Source: Forficula auricularia (taxonomy: Eukaryota; Arthropoda; Insecta; Dermaptera; Forficulidae). Taken from it: a stretch of 64,000 nucleotides of DNA. The DNA lies in the NCBI GenBank assembly GCA_024734495.1, contig JALMQS010000225.1, forward strand, positions 18,304,573 through 18,368,572, written 5' to 3'. Position 1 is the first letter of the stretch. Each line of letters starts with the position of its first letter. A program made the position numbers and the translations under genes. The notes under the pieces are model-generated. The model was given only the letters and a program-made list of their open reading frames with translations, was not told the origin of the DNA and ran no database searches. Below are positions 57,903 through 64,000 of the stretch, piece after piece.

Positions 57903-60900
57903 CAGTCGAATAGAGAATTTCCTCCTTTTTTGATGTCGGTTAAAAATAAATACATCACTTTTGTTTCATTTGCTTCCTTCTTTTCGACTAGATATTTGCA
58001 CTCATCCACAGCTAAATAGTTTTCACGCTAAAATAGTAAGATTTTTTCTAAAAATTTTATTCTACTTTTAACATAAATTTTATGAAATTTTAAAATTTGT
58101 GTAGCATTAAAAACTTAAATTTAAAACTTTATAACCAATTGCTCGAAAAATTAAATACGCTGCACGAAATGGACTAAGGAACAAAACATTTGTTATTTAT
58201 TTATAATAGAATAGAGAACCTCCTCCTTTTTTGAAGTCGGTTAAAAATAGGTGTACAACAGATTCATTATTTTTCGATATAGTCTCCACCTTTAGCAATG
58301 CACTTGGTCCAGCGAGCCACAAGCTTCCGGATGCCTTCCTGGTAGAAGGTTTTCGGTTGGTCATGAAGCCACTTTTGCACCGCATCCCGAACGTCCATGT
58401 CTGAGGCAAATCGACGACCTCTCAAAGCTTCCTTGAGCGGTCCAAAGAGATGAAAGTCTGAGGGAGCGAGATCTGGGCTGTAGGGAGGGTGTTCCAGGGT
58501 CTCAAAGCGTCTCAAAGTTGACGGTCGCCCAGCTCCCTCTTTTTGTGTTACGCTCGTTCGGCCACTTTTAAACATTTCGATCCATAAAAAAACGCTTTTA
58601 CGAGATAAAGCACTTTCCCCGTATTGTGACAAAAGTCTCCGGTGAATTTCAGCACCTTTCACACCCTCTGACCACTCCTCGTTGCTCCTCTTTGGTGCAA
58701 TCTGATAGCGGAGCTGACATGCTTATCCTGTTGTAGCTAGACGACAACTGACGCGATCGTGATTAAATTCCGCGCACGTGACCACAGACGCGCCAACTCA
58801 ACGCATGGGCATGCGGCCGCCACCTATCTTAGTTTAATAAAGTTGTAGAACGAAAAGTGTAGGTAATTTTTGACTTATCCTCATAATATTGAGATCCTGT
58901 AGGGAATATGGGACATAATGTTAGTGCTAAAAACTAAAGAAATAAAATGGAAGGCCAAGTCTAGTCTAAGTTAAAGAAGAAGAAAGCTAACGCTTAGGCT
59001 TTTGTGCATTGTCGGAGGCGTCAATAATATTGAGAAGAGGTAAACAACGGGTTGCTATTGCTAGATACTTAGCGAGATATGAGAATTGTTTTTTACCATT
59101 AGGGAAATCTGATCAGCATTTCCGAATTATTCGTCTAATTTAGTAGGTTATTATTATTACAATGACTACTAGTTTTGCAAAAAGCAATGATCTCATTATT
59201 CTTTTTGATTTTGTTGATATGAGCGTCAATTAAGTACTGATTAATGTAAGCCGATCCATGGTGATTTTTAAATTTTTTTATAATTTCACCAATGGTTATC
59301 TTCATTTTTAAAGTTAGATGAAAAACCAATCGGGTTTACCCTTTTACTTATATCAGAGCAGATTTAATTACATTCTTTTAATAATAATTGGTATAAAAAT
59401 GATAAATTAGAAACAAAACCATTAAGAATAAATCAAATTTTCTTACTTGCACTCCAGTTTCTAGCGTAATTCGTTTTAAATTTGTTCCAGCAATTCCTAC
59501 AAAACTGGATCTTTTATGTATAGGTACTTCTAACTTTTCCGAAATTGGACTATTCTCTTTATTTTGAACACTGAAAATTTAAATTATATTTAATTATATA
59601 TTATATATAAAAGAAATAATAATGTGATTCATATTTTCGTTTCATTACTTTGGTTTGCTTAAAGTTTTATTCATAGTGTCAATAATTTTATTTTTAGCAT
59701 CACAGCCTTGTTTAATAGATTCCATTACAATTTTAAGAGGAACTCCGGGAATTTTAATATCGGCTTGAATTGCTGTAATTCCTTTTTTGGTTCCAGCAAG
59801 TTTAAAATCCATATCGCCCATATAATCTTCGATACCCTAATTAAAATTTAATAAATTATTTTATTTCTAAAAATTAGTTATCAAAAATATTAATTTTATA
59901 CCAAAATATCTGTTAATATTCTATAATCTGTAAGATGTTTAGTATCGTTATTATTATATTTGCTGACGAGACCCATGGCAACTCCGGCGGCTGCAGTTGT
60001 AATTGGAACTCCTGCGTCCATTAATGCAAGACTTCCTCCACAAACAGAAGCCATCGACGAAGAACCTAAAAAAATAAACATTTAATGTATAAAAATATTA
60101 AAAATATATTATTGAAACTACAAGGGTTATTAGTCCCACAAATGACAAAGCACATTTAAAAATCGAAAGAAATTTCGGCTGAAAATCCCCTACGAGTGGA
60201 ATTTTTAATGAGAAAAACTCTTGAAAATGAATGGACTACGTTTCGACATCTAGATCTGGAGTCGTTTTCAAGTCTTGTGGAAAACTCTGGTGTTCGAGAG
60301 ATATTTCATAATTTCGTTAAATTATTTTTTATTTATTTATCTTGACAGTTACGGTCAATTAATTATGAATAATTTACTGTCATATTACAATTACATTCAT
60401 AATAAATACAATTTCTCATTACATGCTAAGTAATTCAAAAAATATTTTAATTAACAAGTCCATTTACTCTTGTGCTCAAGACTAGCCAGAGGGGAATCGC
60501 TAGCATTTGATGACCCCTTCGAAAAAAAAATTCGTATAAAGCACAAAAAATTTACTTGCTGGACTGGGTGATGCCCACAGAAACAAAATTGAAAAATATA
60601 GGGGCAACTCCAGTCTGGTGGGCAATATTGCGGAGAGGTTTGGCGTTGAGACGGGCTCTTTTAGAGTCGAGACCATCACACTCTCGTGGAAGGGAGTGTG
60701 GTGGTATAAAGCGGTGGCACCCCTCATCGCCCTGGGTATGTCCCAAAAGACATTAAACGATCTCACTTATAGGGCGATGAGGGGCTCTCTCTTAAACTTT
60801 TACAGTTTCAATAAAAGGACGTATATATACGGGTGTGAAACCTGGACATTTAGAGAAGCGGAGAGAAAGAGATTAGAGGCTTTCGGAATGTGGTGCTACA

Positions 60901-63307
60901 GAAGAATGATGAATACCAAATGGATGGATAAAATTATAAATGAAGAAGTTCTTGGAAGAATCGGAGAAAGAAGAACCTTGTGGAAGAGTCTGAAGAAGAG
61001 AAGAGGTCAGATGATGGGGCACACACTGAGACATGGGGGACTGCTTAGGGATATCTTGGAGGGGGAGGTGGGAAAGAAAAGGGAAAGGGGAAGGCCCAGA
61101 TTAGAATATTTCAACCAAATAGTTGGGGATATGGGATGCGAGAGATTTAGAGAGGTCAAACAGCTGGCGGGGGACAGAGTCGAGTGGAGACGGGTGGTTG
61201 CGTCAAACCAGTCTTAGGACTGTATACTCAATGATGATGATAGAGCGGGTCATAACCAATGTTAATTGTATATAAAAAATAATAATAATAATTATAATAA
61301 TTAATGAAGTGACCTAGGATTTATCCAAAGTCACTCAATGACCCGCTCTATGAAATCTTACCTGTACATATCTTTTATTTTTTGCTTTTATTAATATTTT
61401 TTTGTTTGTTTATTTATTTTTTTCATTCATATTTTTCATTTTTGTTTTATTGATTTGACAAACGCGTATGTATAAATTTTAACAAGCTACTACTGTAAAT
61501 AGAGAGAGAGAGAACTGTAAATATTGCCACCTTTTGTATAAACCAATTTTGTCACTTACTAATCTGTTGTAAGAGGAGACCCCCTCCTGCGAGGCCAAAA
61601 TAAATAATATATAATATAATAAATACTTTAACTGCATTTATTCTATATAAAATTAATGAAAAACATAACTTAAAATATGATAGTAGGTATACAATTTTTA
61701 ACCCTCAAATCCCCCGAAATGTTTCTCTGGTTCCGATTTTGCTTGTGCTAATACAAGTACAATTATTTCTACTTTAGAAATATCTCTCACAATTACTATA
61801 TCTGTCCATACTCAAATAACATACACTTTCAGAATAATAAACTCTAGCAAGTCTTATAAATATAATTTTAAAATGAGAGATAAATTATTTAAACGAGATT
61901 ATCATATTAAAATAGATTCAGATAAATGAATGTGCAAAATCTATGAAAGCAAATTAGTAAAGAGATGTTTTAATGATATTTGCAAAAACTAAAACGTTAT
62001 TTATTGTATGTTTGAATAAAATCTGTATGAATTGTTTTAGATACCTGTTTAAGTTATTTTTTGTTTTTATTAATTTGTTCATTCTTTTATTACTAGTGAA
62101 GATGAACAAGAAGTGGAGGCCGAAACTTCTAGTGATTTATACATATAAATAAATATCATTTATCGAAATTATTAAATTAAGTAATGGAGAGGATTCAGCC
62201 AATGGGTAGCCTCTGCTGAATAAAAAACTCCCAATTATAGAAAACGTTTCGGCTTTAATTAAATAATGCCATCATCAGTTCCTAAGAGTTGATGAGTCCT
62301 TGAAGACGAGCGCCATATTTGTGTATAAGGAATATATATATAATATATACACAAATATGGCGCTCGTCTTCAAGAACTCATCAACTCTTAGGAACTGATG
62401 ATGGCATTATTTAATTAAAGCCGAAACGTTTTCTATAATTGGGAGTTTTTTATTCAGCAGAGGCTACCCATTGGCTGAATCCTCTCCATTACTTAATTAT
62501 ATACATATACAGCCATCAAAATTGTATCAACTTTATAACCATTGAGGAATATCATCATGCTCGGACACCTTATACACAAATATGGCGCTCGTCTTCAAGG
62601 ACTCATCAACTCTTAGGAACTGATGATGGCATTATTTAATTAAAGCCGAAACGTTTTCTATAATTGGGAGTTTTTATTCAGCAGAGGCTACCCATTAGCT
62701 GAATCCCTCTCCATTACTTAATTACATACATATACAGCCATCAAAATTGTATCAACATTATTAAATTTATTTCAATGGTGTGGCAAATCACCTTTAAAGC
62801 TTGAAGAATAAGCTACATAGACAAGAAGAATTTTTAAAAAATATATTTTCAATACGTATTAAATGTACCATTGGATTCGAATACTTCTGAAGTAAGACGT
62901 ATTGTAAAAGGATAATCTTTAGGGATTACTGCTCTGAGTCCTTTTTCTGCAAGAGCCCCGTGGCCAAGCTCTCTTCTGCCTGCAGGGCCAACTCTACCTA
63001 TTTCTTTGGTTGCATAAGGTGGAAATTCATAATGCAAAAAAAAATTTTTCTCTTTCGCGCCACTGTAATCAAAGAGAATATAAATTTAAAGAAAATTCTT
63101 TAATAAAAATTTTAAATAAATAGAAATAAAAACCTTGTCAGCATTGATAGGTAATCCATTTTTAAAGCAGATTCAAGGGAATCTAAAGTTACAGTACAAA
63201 ACACTTGAGTTTGCCCTCTTTGAAATAGTGCTGAACCATGGAGAGGCCGAAATAAACCAGTCTGGCAGGAAATATTTCTTATTTCGTCAAATTTTCTACC
63301 ATCACAT
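55691..63307 (-). CDS. PNPT1: mitochondrial polyribonucleotide nucleotidyltransferase, C-terminal half
   Basis: Phosphorolytic 3'-5' exoribonuclease of mitochondria that degrades and processes RNA and forms a trimer. Seven exons are present: 63134-63307, 62869-63062, 59902-60065, 59649-59836, 59447-59570, 56494-56727, 55691-55843, all GT..AG and in phase, about 410 residues against roughly 780 for the whole animal protein. They cover the second RNase PH domain ([15 protein letters not shown] to GDMDFKLAG), the KH domain ([15 protein letters not shown]) and the S1 domain ([18 protein letters not shown]). The phosphate-binding GSSSM loop and the D, D and K that match catalytic residues 486, 492 and 494 of the E. 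coli enzyme are kept. The first RNase PH domain and targeting peptide lie past the right edge. No lesion seen. Confidence 0.95.
56023..56075. repeat. short perfect hairpin next to an AAT microsatellite
   Basis: GAATGTTGAGGTATTTCGG and its complement are separated by a few A/T bases, followed by (ATA)n at 56075-56097. Confidence 0.8.
56494..56727 (-). CDS. PNPT1: PNPT1 exon (KH end and S1 start)
   Basis: 78 codons in phase 0: starts [15 protein letters not shown], then [12 protein letters not shown] and the S1 strand [20 protein letters not shown], ending [14 protein letters not shown]. Confidence 0.95.
57212..57945. repeat. GAAGTCGGTT repeat family, second copy
   Basis: Inverted inner arms (57240-57350 and 57430-57545) match those at 17400-17760. 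The right flank repeats the same text as 18050-18345 (for example CCAATTGGCGGAGATATGAG) and contains a 37-nt A run at 57864-57900. It lies in a PNPT1 intron. A further end fragment at 58205-58250 abuts the deleted mariner. Confidence 0.7.
58253..58846 (-). mobile_element. internally deleted mariner
   Basis: Imperfect inverted ends around TACAAC (58253 and, inverted, 58846) enclose a transposase remnant. Located in the PNPT1 intron upstream of the exon at 56494. Confidence 0.55.
58267..58720 (-). pseudogene. mariner transposase, middle deleted
   Basis: N-terminal part [14 protein letters not shown], a short frameshift, then [20 protein letters not shown] and [10 protein letters not shown] joined directly to [20 protein letters not shown] and the C-terminus [15 protein letters not shown]. 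The two thirds between, with the first two catalytic Asp residues, are absent. It belongs to a different mariner subfamily from 54261-55295. Confidence 0.85.
58900..59440. other. PNPT1 intron remainder
   Basis: No exon or bounded element recognised. Confidence 0.4.
59447..59570 (-). CDS. PNPT1: PNPT1 exon (KH domain)
   Basis: Encodes [20 protein letters not shown] and [20 protein letters not shown]; the KH GxxG loop is GIAG. Joins 59649 across a split Asn codon. Confidence 0.95.
59649..59836 (-). CDS. PNPT1: PNPT1 exon (end of RNase PH domain 2)
   Basis: Encodes [20 protein letters not shown] and [18 protein letters not shown]. Contains the catalytic Asp and Lys positions. Confidence 0.95.
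59902..60065 (-). CDS. PNPT1: PNPT1 exon (phosphate-binding loop)
   Basis: Encodes [20 protein letters not shown] and ends YRILTDIL. Starts in phase 1, ends in phase 0. Confidence 0.95.
60234..60274 (-). ncRNA. hammerhead-like motif with U3-A8 core
   Basis: GAC, TTGAAAA, extra C, stem II GAC..GTC (three pairs plus a long loop), GAAA, CGT, A17, GTC. Stem I GAC/GTC gives three pairs. Same U3-A8 substitution as at 23874-23911, but with different stems and loop. Confidence 0.45.
60544..61245 (+). pseudogene. non-LTR retrotransposon reverse transcriptase C-terminus
   Basis: The open frame 60618-61217 from about residue 68 on is a LINE tail common in insects: [72 protein letters not shown] and the end [12 protein letters not shown], followed by an ATGATGATGA tail. 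The first 67 codons (such as [20 protein letters not shown]) do not belong to the same block as far as I can tell and may come from another element. Catalytic YxDD parts are absent. Located in the PNPT1 intron. Confidence 0.75.
61250..62175. other. PNPT1 intron stretch
   Basis: Mostly AT-rich. 62095-62150 has a GAAGA..GCCGAAAC arrangement flanked by ACTAG/CTAGT that hints at a decayed hammerhead, but stem II does not form. Confidence 0.3.
62239..62282 (-). ncRNA. hammerhead ribozyme-like motif (C3-G8, ACGT stem III)
   Basis: CTGATGA (62278-62272), extra T, stem II GGC/GCC, GAAA, CGT, T; stem I GGAA/TTCT. Confidence 0.6.
62391..62434 (+). ncRNA. hammerhead ribozyme-like motif (C3-G8, ACGT stem III)
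   Basis: CTGATGA at 62395-62401, GAAA at 62423-62426; otherwise as the copy at 62239-62282. Confidence 0.6.
62616..62659 (+). ncRNA. hammerhead ribozyme-like motif (C3-G8, ACGT stem III)
   Basis: CTGATGA at 62620-62626, GAAA at 62648-62651. Lies exactly 225 bp downstream of the motif at 62391-62434 in the same orientation. Confidence 0.6.
62869..63062 (-). CDS. PNPT1: PNPT1 exon (RNase PH domain 2)
   Basis: Encodes [40 protein letters not shown] and [13 protein letters not shown], highly conserved in PNPases. Confidence 0.95.
63134..63307 (-). CDS. PNPT1: PNPT1 exon (start of RNase PH domain 2)
   Basis: Encodes [20 protein letters not shown] and [20 protein letters not shown]. Starts after one base of a split Arg codon, so at least one more exon lies upstream (right). 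Confidence 0.95.
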
Positions 63308-63309
63308 CT

Positions 63310-63610
63310 GAAGAAATATATATTTTACATAAAATAATAATTATTTCATGGAGATTAATTTACAAAAAAATTCTGTGAATAATACAATTTCAAATTTATC
63401 AATTTCACTGATTCATTAAATTAATTCAAGTCTTGAAGAATAAAAACAAAATAGTGGCATTTCATAGTAAAGATTTGAAAATAATAAATAAATAAAATTA
63501 CATTTTTTTTCATAAAATTTAATTTGGTTTATCATTCTTTTTGTTTGATATTTTTTTTTTGCCCCCTTGGCCTCGGGAACTAAATGCCCATTTAGCCATT
63601 GTTTGATATT
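63310..63610. other. PNPT1 intron, AT-rich
   Basis: No exon recognised. Confidence 0.4.
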
Positions 63611-63616
63611 ATATGT

Positions 63617-64000
63617 ACAGGGTGACCACGAGAAACATTTACGTTTTAGAAATAAAAAAACAATATTAATTTTTCAAGATACTATTTATTTAACTCAAGT
63701 TACATAGTTGTGGTTATACGCCATTTACTTTACGTAGAGAAAATGATGTCAGGAAGGTGACGTCCTTCTTCCCTGAGGCAATTTTCTATTCTGTCCAGGA
63801 AGCTCCTCCACACTCGTTCCAGTGTATCCTCAGTGATCAACGCCACCTCAGTACGTATCGCCGCTTTCAAGTCATCTAAAGTACGGGGTTTATGTCGATA
63901 AACTTGCTCTTTCAAATGTCCCCACAAATAAAAATCACACATGTTAAGGTCCGGAGATCGAGGAGGCCAGTGCACATCTCCAAATCTTGAAATCAGGTGA
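63617..64000 (-). mobile_element. Tc1/mariner-superfamily element, cut by the window edge
   Basis: It starts ACAGGGTGACCACG after TA. The minus-strand frame 63730-63975 reads WPPRSPDLNMCDFYLWGHLK, RHKPRTLDDLKAAIR and ends EGRHLPDIIFST, the C-terminal catalytic part. The rest lies outside the window. Confidence 0.75.

Larger units (their letters stand above)
62180..62760. mobile_element. array of three hammerhead units, two in tandem and one inverted
   Basis: One unit on the minus strand (62180-62330) faces two directly repeated units on the plus strand (about 62340-62560 and 62565-62760). The tandem period, core to core, is 225 bp. All share GGCGCTCGTCTTCAAG, TCATCAACTCTTAGGAA, the ribozyme core, CAGCAGAGGCTACCCATT and CATATACAGCCATCAAAATT. 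No protein. It lies in a PNPT1 intron. Confidence 0.75.

Noticed and set aside
62095..62150. Another hammerhead in GAAGA..GCCGAAAC flanked by ACTAG/CTAGT
   Set aside because: No paired stem II and C3 is not conserved.
1..64000. CRISPR array, prokaryotic defence island or operon
   Set aside because: Introns, mariner elements and SINEs show eukaryotic DNA; tandem repeats here lack the regular repeat-spacer form.

Overview
The window is eukaryotic nuclear DNA, most likely from an insect. It is AT-rich, its genes are split into short exons by introns of up to 5 kb with GT..AG ends, and it is packed with transposon fragments of kinds usual in insects (mariner and other Tc1/mariner-like elements, hAT-like MITEs, non-LTR retrotransposon tails, tRNA-derived SINEs). 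The species cannot be fixed from sequence alone. No operon, bacterial gene or CRISPR array is present.

Two host genes are clear, both on the minus strand. A CYP4-type cytochrome P450 runs from 41511 down to 19650. I assembled eleven exons whose phases agree, except for one block: the exon expected to carry the ETAMG region between 31837 and 33484 is absent. The C-terminal half of a mitochondrial polyribonucleotide nucleotidyltransferase (PNPT1) runs from 63307 down to 55691 in seven exons; its 5' exons lie beyond the right edge. A weaker pair of PHD-like exons on the plus strand (2578-2722 and 5421-5509) splices in phase but carries a stop codon and may be a relic.

The rest is repeats. 1-19600 holds a hAT-like relic, several hAT-like MITEs with 8-bp target duplications, long inverted repeats (11332-12575, 17193-17995), a LINE tail and a G-rich minisatellite. 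The P450 introns (19800-41300) hold hammerhead-bearing fold-back elements, PIF-like MITEs and a dispersed family ending in a TGTATGGTAAAG motif. 41600-54200 is intergenic and contains a stack of nested elements at 48400-50112. An apparently intact mauritiana-type mariner lies at 54214-55449. The PNPT1 introns contain a deleted mariner, a LINE fragment and a tandem array of hammerhead units.

The most striking signal is a set of about fourteen hammerhead-ribozyme-like motifs in at least seven different fold-back or tandem elements on both strands. All share CTGANGA, one extra base, a stem II, then GAAAC followed either by a tiny hairpin and GTC or by the self-complementary ACGT. Three have the core pair C3-G8 replaced by U3-A8 while stems I, II and III remain paired. 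This organisation matches what is known for Penelope-like elements and retrozymes, although no reverse transcriptase of that class is visible here.
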